Both the position numbers and the translations under genes were made by a program. The notes under the pieces are model-generated. The model worked only from the letters and a program-made list of their open reading frames with translations. It ran no database searches and was not told the origin of the DNA. Below, in pieces: positions 12,001-21,614 of a stretch of 64,000 bases of DNA (positions are counted from its first letter, which is position 1; every line of letters begins with the position of its first letter). Origin of the DNA: Onthophagus taurus (taxonomy: Eukaryota; Arthropoda; Insecta; Coleoptera; Scarabaeidae); the NCBI RefSeq assembly GCF_036711975.1, contig NC_091966.1:7385501-7449500 (forward strand). The letters run 5' to 3'.

Positions 12001-15000
12001 ACCTGCCCTAGAAGTCTGTCAGCGGTTTTTTGAATCACCCTGTATATAATCAACTAAAGTTTCGTTTTCGAGGTAGTCGTTTACTCCCATTTATTACGAA
12101 TGAAAACAGTTGGATACTTTTTTTCGCGGTTAAAGATCAACCCTAATTATATTTCTATCCTGAATTTCTTGTTTAATGAGTTAATTAGCTTAATTAGTTA
12201 ACTAAGAGTAAGGATAATGTGACATAGTGGTTAATGCGTCATTCAATGCCTACAATCGTTGTTAAAATAAGGCAATACTATGTATACTATCTCTTCTATG
12301 TCTTGCCATGTCGCTTTGCTTAACGTCATTTGTAGCCAATCCCCCCAATCGTCTTGATATCATCCAGTCATCTCCGTTGCGGTCTTCCTTCACTTCGATT
12401 TTTTTCTACCATCTGATGCTGTCTTGTTTTGCAACTAGTCCTATCCCTTGCCACTTCAGATCAGCAATCCTCGCTGCTACGTCTGTGATCCTAGTACGCC
12501 TTCAGATCTCCTCATTGCGTACTCTGCCTCTGAAACTGATCCCCAGCGTTGTTCTCTTCATGGCTGTTTGGTTAGTCTTTAGCCTATTAACACTTTTTTT
12601 TCATGAGTGTGGTGGTTTCTAGACCATATGTTGTTACCACTAGTACGCAGGACTCGAACACTTTCTGTTTCAGGTTAATAATGAAGCCGAGTTTCCCAAA
12701 CGCTGCCCATGTGAATCCTTTCCTTCTTGTTATTTCAGTGTCTTTTAAATCTCTATAATATAAATTCAATAAAAAGCAATACTTTTTCTGGTCTTTTTCA
12801 ATTTATTGTCTAACCGGTTTCGGCTTACGCCATCATCAGAGACATTAGAAATATAGATTAGATTTTAGCAACTTATTACTTTCAGTTAGTGCCCGTCAAT
12901 CCAAGTTTTATAGTATTGTTTTATATTTTAACGTGTAAATTTTAACTTTTAACGTGAGTTTTAATGTGTTCATATTTATAATTTTAAATGGAAAATAAGT
13001 TGCTAAAATCTAATCTATATTTCTAATGTCTCTGATGATGGCGTAAGCCGAAACCGGTTAGGCAATATAATTGAAAAAGACCAGAAAAAGTATTGCTTTT
13101 TATTGAATTTATATTATATAAAAAATAACTGGCTAACATGGATTAAACTCCCTCATCTAATTTTATATCTATGACATGATTTTTAATGGAAAAGTGGGAA
13201 GCATCTGGAATCAAGATCTTTATCTTTTGAAGGTTCATCCTTCACTTCTGCTAATACTTTATGGAACTGCTGTCTGAGCCTTGCGCTCTACTCGCCTGGT
13301 ATTCCGCCATTGGGATAGTTTCATTTTAAAATCTTACGTTTCATGTATTCTCTGTTTTTCTTGTTACTTAGGCCAGCATACTATCACATGTAGGAAGTTA
13401 TAATGAAATCAGTCAAAATCATTTTTAATTGCTCAATAAGTGTATATTAGGTTGGAACGTTTGTTAGCAAATAATTCTTATAACCTTACAAAAATATAGG
13501 TATTTATTTTACTTTACGAATTCTTTGTATCTCCCAGTCGCCCGAGAGCATCTTGGAATCACACGAAACTGCATTCGTCTAAAGTTGTAGAAGAGAAATT
13601 AAGATGGCAAGATTAACTGTTAATGAAAGAAGAAACATTTTGAACGATTCTGGTAGATAAGTTGGGATAAAAAACGTCATTCTGCCTCCGTGGAATACAA
13701 CTTTAAAGTGGGAGGTGAACTAACTCGTGTTTATACAAAATGTTATTACACATATGAGATAGAATTACAAACTGCACATAGAACCTATGTGGAAACATAA
13801 GTGTAAACTGTACTCACTTTACAATGAAGACTAGTGTTGAAATTTAAAGCAGTATTTAAAGAAAAGAATTTAAGTATTTTTATGCCAAAGAAAGACTAAT
13901 GTAACATATATGCAGGACACAAACTCGGCAATATTAACAACTGTACATAAGCGGCCGTTACACGATCAATAATATTGACATTTAAAATTAAATACTTTTA
14001 TTTAATTGTAACAGTAACAAAACATGTCTATCAACACACTGAAAAAACATGTTATTTTAACCCAGATGATTTGGAAACAGATTTAATTCTTATTTTCTAC
14101 ATTAGACTCAGTTCAATTCTAGCTGCGCGCCTGTGAAGAAGTGGTGAAAATGACCGATCCATTACCTGACGTTGGTGACGTTCAACACGATGGAGATACT
14201 GTTGGTTCATCGAGGTTTTTATTACAGCTTTGCTGATAGTTGCTAAGGACATTATGACAGAAAACTTCAACTCTTCAAAATTTTTTCCTGTGGCCAAGTA
14301 CCTCACGGTTCAAAATTATTCATTTAAGTCTAATCTTTCCCTAACACTTGTACTTTCTTTCATACTGCATCCTGTCTTTTCAGTTTGTTAAAGGTACTTT
14401 CATCCATTTGAAAGTAGTTCTTGAAATCATCAACATCGCAGAGACTGATTTCTTTCAACAGTACTAAGTAGATGAGAATATTCATCTATCTTCTTCAACC
14501 ATTCTGTCATCCAGTGTTTGCGTTTCACTCGACGAGTAGTTCCAAGCTCCAAAATAATAGCGAGCTTTTGTACGATTATCCATATTTGGAAGGGAAAACC
14601 CGACAAATAACCGACTAAAATTACGTAGCTTCACTCTGTTTGTGGTAAAAAGGTAACTTATTGACAATAATATTGATCGTGCAAGGTAGTGAAGTATTGA
14701 GACTGGTTACCACGAGGATTGATGGTTGTATTAATACTGATATTGTCAATACTATTGATCGTGTAAGGGCCGCTATAGATAAAAAGGGAGGAAGCGAGAG
14801 TATTGTAAAATTTTGGGGAGTGCTGCAGAGAGATTGAGGCAGGAGAAGGTCGTTATGGGCAGCGAGAAAGGGAGGTATACTACAGAAGAGTGGGGTATTC
14901 AACGGAAGAAGTGAACAGGAAAACAAAGGAGTGGATTGAGATGTGGAAGCAACTGGAGAGTAGGGACAGGGATGTGGAAATGCAAGAGAGAGGGACGGAG

Positions 15001-17759
15001 ATAAGGGAAAGTAGGTACAACCCAAAATATGCAAAAATTGTAGAAGAGGGGCTACCAACGTACCTGAACACGGAGGAGGGTGAGGAGGTTGATAAACAGG
15101 TTTAGATGTGGTAATGAGGAAAGAGCCAATAGATGTTGGATGGAGGATGAGGAGAGTATGTGCAGACTATGTGGAGAAGTCTTTACAGGAACTGTTGGTG
15201 GCGTGCAGTGATTTGAGGAAAGAGGAGATGGATTGAAAGCAGGTGCTGGGGGAGAGAGCAGAGGGAAGGAGATGGATATAGGAAGTGGTGGCAGCGAGAG
15301 GACTATAAATTGTAACCTTTTAGGAAACAATAAATTGTTATTAATTGATTCGAAACACATTTGATAAATAATCTTTATTCATTTTGGGTATTGCCGTCGT
15401 GAATGTGCGTTGAAGGAGAAGATGAAATCCACTTAAAGTAATTTTGTACTAAAACATCGCTCTGGTTGCATATTTGCAGCATGACGCAATTTGCTTCAAT
15501 CATATAAACAATTTTCACGTTTGTGAGGAATAAATTAGGGATACGCAATCCTAACAACTTCCCAATGATAAATTATATATTTAAGGCAGCTCCTTTTTCC
15601 CAAACTGATAGCGTTTAGTAACAAACTAGCTCATTTTCTTGATTTATAAACCATATTGGGGCAGTATTAAGAATTTAGATTCAGTATCAAAATTACTTTT
15701 TGCAAGCCTATTTAAAGTACCCCTTAATAAATCCTCGAATACGATTCTTTTAAACCATCATATGTTTCATTTTATTAAAAATAAAATCCTTTTTAGTTAA
15801 CAATAGTTACTCTACAATGTCTTCCATGGATTTTTAAACACGACCTTCCTTCTTTACATGATAATATTGAGAGTATTACGGAAATAATATTTAAAATTTT
15901 ACATAAATATGCAGCCTCTGGATTAAGTAAAGGAGATAATTTTGATTTGGTTGTTGCATCTTTCAAGGTAAATTAATATTCTGTATTTTTTTCAGTTATT
16001 ATTGCTTTAATTTTTTTAGGCTGTAACTGTTTTGGTTAGAGATTTAAAATTCCACGTAATAAAACCAGAACAATTAAAAATCTTGTTACTTTATATTGAG
16101 CAAGATTTACATGATTACGATCGGCAAGCAACAGCTTATGGGCTCTTAAAAGCTCTTTTATCCAGGAAGTTTTCATCCCCAGAAATTTATGATATCATGA
16201 AAAAAGTTATGGAGTTAAGTATAATATCGGAGTTACCACACATAAGATCTCAATCGCGTTCAGTAGCACAACAATTTATGTTAGATTACCCGATTGGAAA
16301 AAAATTAGATACTTATCTAAGCTTTTATTTGTCACAACTTAAATTTGAATTACAAACAGGACGCGAATCTGCGATTGAAATGATTCAAAATTTAATCACA
16401 TCACTTCCAATAGTAAATATTTCTTTTATATTAAGTTTTTTTATTATAATGATTTAACAAAATTATTTTTAGAGTACTCTTAAAGAAAACAGTGGAACAT
16501 TTTTTATAACGTTAGGTGCAAGATTAGTAAATGATCCCCAACCAACTTGTCGTAAAATGATCGGCGATTGTCTTCAAACTATGTTAAAAATTTTACCAAA
16601 AAGTGATCGTGACCCCCTTTTTGATATTCTTATTTTATGGCTAAACGATAATATCATAAGCCATCGACGTTTATCGGCTCAAATTTGTGGCATTTTCGTC
16701 CAAATAGAAAAAGCCCAATTTGAATCAAGATTAGATGCTTTATTACCGTTAGTTATAACCCAATTTGAAAGTAATTCAACTTCGAGCGCTGGACGATTTG
16801 TGAAGTTGAAAAAAGAAACTGAAGATAATGATGAGGAAGAATCGGAACGCTTACAAGATCATTTCTTATTCCAACTTTTACAAATGTTGCTTAAAATCTG
16901 CAATAATTGTCCTGGATTTTTTAAAAGACTCGATGATATCGAAAATATCTCAAATCACGTTCAAGTTCTTTTAGCGTATCCTCATGAATGGGTTCGATTG
17001 GCCTCAGCGCAATTTTTGGGTTTTGTGCTTAACTCAATAGAGGTTGATAAATTATCATTATTAATGATTGAAAATAAAACTAGTCCAGGTTATTTATATT
17101 CAGATCCAATAAATTGTTTAAAATCGTTAACTTTAGATCTTTGTGATCAATTACAACCAAATTCAATAAAAAACGATCTCGCTGAACAAGTCGTTAAAAA
17201 TCTAATATTCATCGCGAGAGTTTTAGATAAAATTTCTGGAAAAAATCTCGAACTCAATTTAACCTGGTTAACAAAACGAATGCGAAAAATTGTTTATCGA
17301 GAAATCATAGAGGCCGTTACAAGTACAACTTTGAGGATGGAAATTTTTAAGTGGATCGCAGGAGTAGCGATAGCTTTAAGCGACGAATCAGTTCTGGAAA
17401 ATGTTCATCACTTAATGGCACCTTTGGTGCGGGAAATGGTGACGACGGATGAAAAAGAAGCGCCTCTTCGTCAACTTTCGAAAGAAGTTGGAGGGATTAT
17501 TAAGAAAAAAATTGGTGTGGAGAAATATACAGAGGTATTAGCTAAAGTTCAACAGCAATTATCTGTTAAGAGGGCTGAAAGAAAACGTACAAGAACTCAA
17601 TTAGCTGTGACTGACCCCGAATTATATGCTAAGAAAAAGATTAAACACCATGAAAAGAAAAAAGAAACTAGGAAAAGGAAAATTAGTCAAAGAAAGGGGG
17701 TTAAAAGGAAATTTAGGAAGAAAGAAACTATTGATTTGGATTCTTCTGAAATTTTGTGA
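62..17759 (+). CDS. UTP20: UTP20, U3 snoRNP / small-subunit processome HEAT-repeat protein (N-terminal exon outside window)
   Basis: UTP20 is a nucleolar scaffold of the 90S/SSU processome needed for 18S rRNA processing. Ten exons are read here: 62-348, 402-735, 790-1941, 2014-2585, 7639-7809, 7870-10689, 10747-11614, 15797-15967, 16020-16412 and 16473-17759. All junctions are GT-AG, and the total of 8055 nt keeps one frame, giving 2684 residues and a TGA stop (human about 2785). Similarity to known UTP20 runs from the first visible exon (FVPFSERINNVDINVFHRIG) through NFAAESF, the acidic stretch near 10260-10420 and the Lys/Arg-rich tail near 17620-17740, a likely nucleolar localisation signal. 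Only about 10-20 N-terminal residues should lie upstream. The protein is almost entirely alpha-helical repeats with no catalytic motif. The introns after exons 4 and 7 (5.1 and 4.2 kb) are swollen by transposons; the others are about 50-70 bp. Gene identity is seen by homology; exon edges are inferred from splice signals and phase. Confidence 0.96.
2640..5122 (-). mobile_element. DNA transposon with 24-bp inverted termini and a DUF7869-like gene remnant
   Basis: This element lies in the fourth UTP20 intron visible here. The left end (2640-2663) begins GAGGTCGTCAGC. The right end (5099-5122), read on the minus strand, begins GAGGCCATCAGC; 19 of 24 positions match and all five differences are transitions. 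Both sides are flanked by ATGT, a possible 4-bp target duplication. Variants of TTACACCACTTT recur just inside the ends (about 2652, 2865, 4924 and 5015) and could be transposase-binding repeats. The interior holds a decayed minus-strand gene. Superfamily is not assigned. Confidence 0.72.
2978..4718 (-). pseudogene. Decayed DUF7869-like (putative transposase) gene
   Basis: The minus strand carries, in family order, separate blocks of an arthropod multicopy protein family. These are a basic N-terminal block (4718-4500), a VCKK-like helix block (MCKKYFLRTFQVSDGHV, 4317-4132), a HYTRHKSENRRYLSP block (4151-3969), a Cys pair with coiled-coil (about 3965-3800), and ITFDLMKTLPTPALSTG (about 3800). 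Then come YSDQCGGQNRNIKM and HKFLVSGHSYLPCDEDF (about 3570-3400) and the WLKVQWLRF C-terminal block (3223-2978). The blocks at 3891-3703 and 3687-3391 share a frame and are split by a TGA near 3703; other junctions are frameshifted. The conserved D in TFDL, D in SDQCGGQN and E after DFGL could form a DDE/RNase H-like triad; that is inference. The family label is from memory. Confidence 0.65.
5826..6390. repeat. Minisatellite inside a UTP20 intron
   Basis: Tandem, imperfect copies of two short modules alternate: AATTATAGCGTGAAG(G)AATGT and GGATAGGTTAGTTTTCTTTTG. The basic period is about 30 bases, grouped into units of roughly 55-70 bases. About 14 copies of the ATTATAGCGTGAAG core are visible. 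Some units lack the GTTAGGATAGG part and read GTCGGTTTTC instead, which indicates local duplication of sub-blocks. No protein is encoded. Confidence 0.85.
6425..6835 (-). other. Unidentified open frame with one internal stop
   Basis: On the minus strand a single frame of about 137 codons runs from 6835 to 6425, interrupted only by a TAA near 6641. It contains DLTSTQKLFCMGGYFRHLSE and ARPSSDLRCAVLHC. I do not recognise it. It sits in a UTP20 intron between the minisatellite and the next exon, so a decayed transposon or processed gene piece is the most likely source. The rest of this intron (5123-5825 and 6836-7638) shows nothing I can name. Confidence 0.25.
11625..12046. mobile_element. Foldback MITE with TATACAGG termini beside a UTP20 splice donor
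   Basis: The ends are inverted: left TATACAGGCTGATTC and right (minus strand) TATACAGGGTGATTC, matching at 30 of the first 31 bases through CCGCTGACAG. A TA target duplication would fit a Tc1/mariner-type integrase. Inside, a second inverted pair of 35 bases (11690-11724 and 11786-11820; 34 of 35 match) forms a hairpin stem. No transposase is encoded in the 422 bp. The left end lies only 10 bases after the exon ending at 11614. Confidence 0.8.
12300..12770 (-). mobile_element. RTE-type LINE remnant (reverse transcriptase C-terminal region)
   Basis: The minus-strand translation reads EITRRKGFTWAAFGKLGFI, then VFESCVLVVTTYGLETTTL, and, after frameshifts, a GRPQRR..LDDIKTIGG tail. These match the C-terminal segment of arthropod RTE-like endonuclease/reverse transcriptases. 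The copy is 5'-truncated, since the catalytic palm is absent, and has several stops. It abuts the inverted repeat at 12754. Confidence 0.65.
12807..12844 (-). ncRNA. Hammerhead ribozyme-like motif, left arm
   Basis: This is the inverted copy of the motif at 13027-13064, with the same CTGATGA, GNRA-capped stem II, GAAA and CCGG. Stem I here pairs TGTCT with AGACA. Compared with the other arm, one base differs and swaps a G-U pair for an A-U pair, so pairing is kept in both copies. Confidence 0.5.
13027..13064 (+). ncRNA. Hammerhead ribozyme-like motif, right arm
   Basis: The core CTGATGA (13032-13038) and GAAA (13050-13053) are present. Stem II is GGC/GCC closed by a GUAA (GNRA) tetraloop, with one extra U between the core and the stem. 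Stem III is the self-complementary CCGG, as in small dimerising hammerheads. Stem I pairs TGTCT (13027-13031) with AGGCA (13060-13064). The predicted cut is after U13059. The extra U, and the absence of the usual G-C pair at the base of stem II, leave activity uncertain. Confidence 0.5.
13951..14773 (-). mobile_element. PIF/Harbinger transposon, decayed
   Basis: Inverted termini of about 30 bases are seen: GCGGCCGTTACACGATCAAT at the left, and on the minus strand GCGGCCCTTACACGATCAAT at the right. The minus-strand interior encodes MRYLATGKNFEELKFSVIMS followed by TISKAVIKT, the hallmark block at the start of the Harbinger (HARBI1-type) nuclease, and upstream LLKEISLCDVDDFKNYFQMD. The catalytic C-terminal part is missing and the frame is broken. 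A 3-bp target duplication is not clear. Confidence 0.72.
14775..15340 (+). mobile_element. 3' end of a non-LTR retrotransposon
   Basis: The plus strand, unusually purine-rich for this locus, encodes MGYSTEEVNRKTKEWIEMWK and RYNPKYAKIVEEGLPTYL. After a one-base frameshift near 15100 it reads RFRCGNEERANRCWMEDEES followed by a Cys pair (MCRLCGE). That order, and a late Cys-rich knuckle, is typical of the C-terminus of LINE ORF2 proteins. The copy is 5'-truncated right against the Harbinger element. Open frames on the opposite strand here are low-complexity shadows. Confidence 0.6.
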
Positions 17760-17810
17760 TAGCTAATTTTTTATGTATTATTAAGGATAACTAAGTTTTT
17801 TGATTTGATA

Positions 17811-17816
17811 AATAAA
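17811..17816 (+). terminator. UTP20 polyadenylation signal
   Basis: AATAAA lies 52 bases after the UTP20 stop codon, giving a very short 3' UTR. A minus-strand AATAAA (17841-17836) for the facing gene begins only about 20 bases farther on. Confidence 0.7.
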
Positions 17817-17882
17817 TTATTATCACTGCAATTTTTTTATTTTTACATTTTGCTAAAATCAATATTACAATCAAAAATATAT

Positions 17883-18143
17883 TCAATTATAATTAAACCT
17901 TCTACCCCCATCGAATCGGTATCCATAAGCAGCCGCATTTTTAGCATCAACCAGGGCCGGATTTCTATGCTTGTAGAAGCTTCCGTGTGAATGCGCCGCT
18001 CGGGCCGATCCAGTCTCCTCTCCACGGAGGTAGAACGCCTCGAACGTCCCCGTTTGTGGTAACACAGCCTTCAACTCCTTATCCGACGGATCATACGCGA
18101 CAACTACCGTCAAACACACCAAAAGTACCACCAATAACACCAT
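17883..18143 (-). CDS. Small secreted protein, 86 residues, unknown family
   Basis: A single-exon frame starts at ATG 18143; the in-frame TTG two codons upstream is not used. Residues 1-16 are strongly hydrophobic (MVLLVVLLVCLTVVVA), a signal peptide with a likely cut before YDPSD. The mature part of about 70 residues has no cysteine, is rich in Ala, Gly, Arg and His, and ends AAAYGYRFDGGRRFNYN. There is no basic cleavage pair pattern typical of a neuropeptide precursor. Codon use is GC-richer than in UTP20. The gene is tail-to-tail with UTP20, 123 bases between the stops. The promoter side holds an arthropod initiator (TCAGTC) about 85 bases upstream. Reality as a gene is fairly likely; function is unknown. 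Confidence 0.7.
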   Translation of the reverse strand: MVLLVVLLVCLTVVVAYDPSDKELKAVLPQTGTFEAFYLRGEETGSARAAHSHGSFYKHRNPALVDAKNAAAYGYRFDGGRRFNYN

Positions 18144-18224
18144 AATCAAAACCGAAATAATCGCAAAATCTTATTAATCTTGGGTGATAAACACCGCAAT
18201 CGACACATACAGTCGTTTTCCAAC

Positions 18225-18230
18225 GACTGA
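18225..18230 (-). promoter_or_regulatory. Candidate initiator for the 86-residue gene
   Basis: TCAGTC on the minus strand matches the arthropod initiator consensus TCAGTY and lies about 82 bases before the ATG at 18143. No TATA box is clear upstream of it. Confidence 0.4.
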
Positions 18231-18465
18231 ACACACTTTCACTTTTCATGTAGATTTTTTTTTCGTCGGGATTTACTTCGTTGTTTTTAGGCGGGGCTTT
18301 TTCTCCTTTTTTTGTTTGTGTAAACATTCTATGTCCTTGATTCACTTTTAAATTAATAGAAATAATAGAAAATTAAATTTTTCAAGAATAATAAAATCTT
18401 TATTAATATTTCAGTCTTAGGTATCAATATTAATTTTACAAATTTTTGATTAAACTAAGATTTTT

Positions 18466-18874
18466 TCATAAAATTCTAGATGAAGGTTCTTGTACTTTTT
18501 CATATTCAACATTTGGCGAAACTGGACATAAACACGGCACAAGTTGGACGTTGTGTAAATTTTGAATAGGAGAAAATTGGGCTGATAACGGCACTTGAAT
18601 GGGGATCGCTGGAACCCCTTGGTTTTGTAAATCGTGAGGAATTTCTTGAGGAATATTTGGTATTTGTTGAACAGGTGCTTGTTGGTGAAGTTGAGCTTGT
18701 AAATATCTTTGATGATAAATTGAGGGGTATGGATAAGCGTAAATTTGTGGTTTTGGCGTTGATTCGCTACACAAATAACAAAAAAATTATCACAAAATTG
18801 TATCGATTTAAAAAAACTCACGGTTCTGAAGATGACCCCCAAAAGAATCCATTTGTAAACGAAAACAGCATCAT
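18466..18874 (-). CDS. Pro/Gln-rich small protein, 117 residues, two exons
   Basis: Exon 1 is 18874-18822 (ATGATG start, GTGAGT donor). Exon 2 is 18766-18466, after a 55-base intron ending TTTGTGTAG. The join keeps the frame (SEP/ESTPKPQ) and gives 117 residues. The start MMLFSFTNGFFWG is hydrophobic and could be a short signal sequence, though a weak one. The rest is low-complexity, rich in Pro, Gln, Ile and Tyr (AYPYPSIYHQRYLQAQLHQQ), with one CLCP near the C-terminus. A minus-strand AATAAA at 18404-18399 lies 62 bases past the stop. I do not recognise the family; a secreted matrix or cuticle-associated protein is possible. A further upstream exon cannot be excluded. Confidence 0.6.
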
Positions 18875-18904
18875 TAACGATAAGCCATTAATAATCTAGA
18901 TATA

Positions 18905-19870
18905 AAAATGAAACAAAATAGAATTAAAAAAGAAAATTTTAGAACATTTTTACCATTTTGTGATTACAAAACATTTTTTAAAGATTTATCAAAAGTTGTC
19001 TGTAGTTCACCCACGAAAAATTTCTTAATGACTCGTCCCGAACGGGCGGGTTCATTTTTATAAAGACTTCCTACCCTTGACCTTACCTTGCCCCTTACCC
19101 ATAACCCAAACTGACCACCCAATTCTTCACCTGCATTAGGATACCGTTTTTCGATGGACCTTACTAACGAAACAGGAATGTTACGGTATGTAGATTATAG
19201 GGGTACCGAGGTCACCACGTTCCTTCGTTTATTTTTAAGTTCTCAGAAAAAGCCACTGAATATTCATATAAGTTTAAAACTTTATTACAGTTTACATTCT
19301 TTCAAAATTACTCAATTTTTCGAAATTTAATTCCATTTTGAACGCTATAAAAACGAAAATTTCATCATTATTTAAGAGAAATTTATAATTTATAAAATTG
19401 GTTACTCATATTATACTCTTTGAGCTGATCGAAGCTTCGAGCATCTAAAGAAGATGGTCAACGACCGCATTCTAATTCGTCATTAACGTTCCGGTTCTTT
19501 CATCCCCGTAACGTAGAGACCCATTCACACGGATCGACTCGGGTAAGAGGTTTTAGAAAACGGGCTGGAAGGAATTATAAAGATATTGGAAGGAGAAGGT
19601 GGATGACCACATTTTTAAGAGTTTAGATGAACATCTTTAAGAGATTTATATGAAGATTTAACTCAATAATTGCATTTTAACATTTCAAATGTTACAAATT
19701 TAAATTTATTTCGTAATATACATAAATTATTAGATTTTGTAAATGCTGCTTAACCAATTTTATGGGTTTTTGGTTAAAGCCTTTCAAATTAAATTTGAAT
19801 GTGTTTATATTACTTGTTTATATTACTTCTAGCATCTTAATAGATCCTAAATTACAACAAGAAACGAATA
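18905..19870. other. Intergenic, no gene seen
   Basis: No coding frame or recognisable element was found. The stretch 19030-19250 is clearly richer in GC than its surroundings and has runs such as CTTACCTTGCCCCTTACCC, which may be promoter or enhancer sequence for the minus-strand gene at 18874; that is a guess. Confidence 0.3.
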
Positions 19871-19879
19871 TACAGACAA

Positions 19880-21610
19880 TATAAACGAACAAACAACAGA
19901 ATGCTAAAAAACGAACTAAACAGAGAAAACAAAAAAATTCAAAAATTTATCCAAAAATACCAACTGGATCGTTGGTTAGAAACATGCAAATAAATAGAAA
20001 CGGATCGCGGCAGAACATATTGGCAGAAATTCAAAAAAGTGACAAAATACAAGAAGACCAGCGACATTTCGACAATAACGTACGACAATATAGAATATAG
20101 AACAGATCAACAAATTATGCGATATACTTGTCCAACACTTTCAAAGTGCGTTCACTCCCAAACCAAATCATGATTACGACAATCATCACCAAGAATATAT
20201 TAACGAATGGTACACAAGATTTCTGACTATACCAACCCACGTGCATAACGGAATACTAGAAATAACTCAAGAAGAATAAGAGCTCAAGGCAAAAGCTCAT
20301 GCCCCGGATTGGATTTAATAACTAAAAAACTGCTGAGACAACTAAACCTAGAAGTACATAACTTAATCCGTAAAATTTTCAATTTCTGCATGCAAAACCT
20401 TATATTCCCATCAACATGGAAAAAAGCTACAATTATAACAATCCCCAAACCTGGAACAAACCATTCTCTTCCACAAAGCTACCGCCCTATCACCATTTTC
20501 AATTGGAAAATCTACGAAAGTATCCTTAACTCCAGAATTCTTCGCCTTATCAAAGACAAAATCCCTATATACCAATTTGGTTTCAAACAGAAACAATCAA
20601 TAATTCATCCACTCATTACTCCATCACCGAAAAACCGCGATCTTATTTCTTGACATAAATACAGCCTTCGACACAGTCTGGCATCAGGGCCTTCTATACA
20701 AGATGGATAAATTAGAAATACCTACACTCTAACTGAAAATTATAGATGAATATCTTCGCGACAGGATACTGAGTATCCAAATTAATAACGCTACATCCTT
20801 CCCTTTCTCCCCTCTCCAAGGACTACCTCAAGGATCCCCAATCTCACCTACCCTGTGCAACGTTTACTGCTATGATATATACCCTCCAACCCATCCAGAC
20901 ATCAACTATATTGATACGGATAGCTACATACTTCAATATGCAGACGACACAATACTAATATCGCACGGAAAAAACGTCCAAACAGCAATAGAACCACTCC
21001 AGACGCTATACAACAACATATCATCATGGTTCCACAAATGGAGAGTCACCCCCAATCCGGACAAATTCAAACTATTGATCCCACACTCTAAAATCACCGA
21101 TCAATCCCAGCACATCACGACAGGCACATCAATTACAAAACCTACAAATTTGGTCAAATATTTGGGCATAATCCTGGACAACAAGTTGAAATTCAAAGCA
21201 CACTACAAAAAAATACAAACAGAGGTAACAAGACGAGCAAAACATTTTAGATCATTGACCTACAAAGACAGGGGTTTTTCTGTAAAATCGGCGACACAAA
21301 TTTATAAAAGTATATGCTGATCACTCCTCGATTATGAACATCTCACAACTATATGTTCCCCGGAGTCAACAAAGGCAGTAATCAGGAAAGCAGAAAGAAA
21401 ATGTTTACGTATTCTGGAAAAAATTAGACACGCGAACAATCCACTCCACAACATAAACAATGAGGATCTATATTCAACAACGGAAATAAAACCAATCTCA
21501 GAGATGTATAAAATACTGAAACAAAAATTCTCTAAAAATGCCGAACAAGACACCCCAAACATTATACGAAGAACTCAACATAAATTCACAAACAACAAAC
21601 AATTTTGACT
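19880..21610 (+). mobile_element. Jockey-like LINE remnant with reverse transcriptase
   Basis: Plus-strand frames, broken by several stops and shifts, read in order: WKKATIITIPKPGTNHSLPQ and SYRPI (about 20420-20490), LDINTAFDTVWHQGLLYKMD (about 20655-20710), GLPQGSPISPTLCNVYC (about 20820), the catalytic QYADDT (about 20934-20951), KWRVTPNPDKFK, and NLVKYLGIILDNKLKF (about 21147). These are the reverse-transcriptase fingers, palm and thumb of a Jockey-type ORF2. The endonuclease is absent, so the copy is 5'-truncated. It ends near 21607 after a basic tail. Confidence 0.85.
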
Positions 21611-21614
21611 AATA

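Larger units (their letters stand above)
12754..13118. repeat. Long inverted repeat (foldback) with a hammerhead motif in each arm
   Basis: The arms 12754-12877 and 12994-13118 are reverse complements over about 124 bases, with only about two differences visible: a 1-base indel near 12805 and a T/C change at 12809. The spacer of about 116 bases is AT-rich and non-coding. Each arm carries CTGATGA...GAAACCGGTTA in opposite orientation. The structure resembles a tail-to-tail pair of Penelope-type terminal repeats, which are known to hold hammerhead ribozymes; that assignment is inference. Confidence 0.85.

Noticed and set aside
13560-13800. Start of a mariner-like transposase (MARLTVNERRNIL)
   Set aside because: The frame stops after 18 codons and later blocks could not be matched.
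14621-15360. Minus-strand open frames rich in Ser, Pro and Leu
   Set aside because: They are antisense to a purine-rich LINE tail on the plus strand, which explains the composition; no promoter or homology.
18091-18345. 84-codon minus-strand frame over the promoter of the 86-residue gene
   Set aside because: It overlaps the better-supported gene in another frame, covers the initiator and has no homology.
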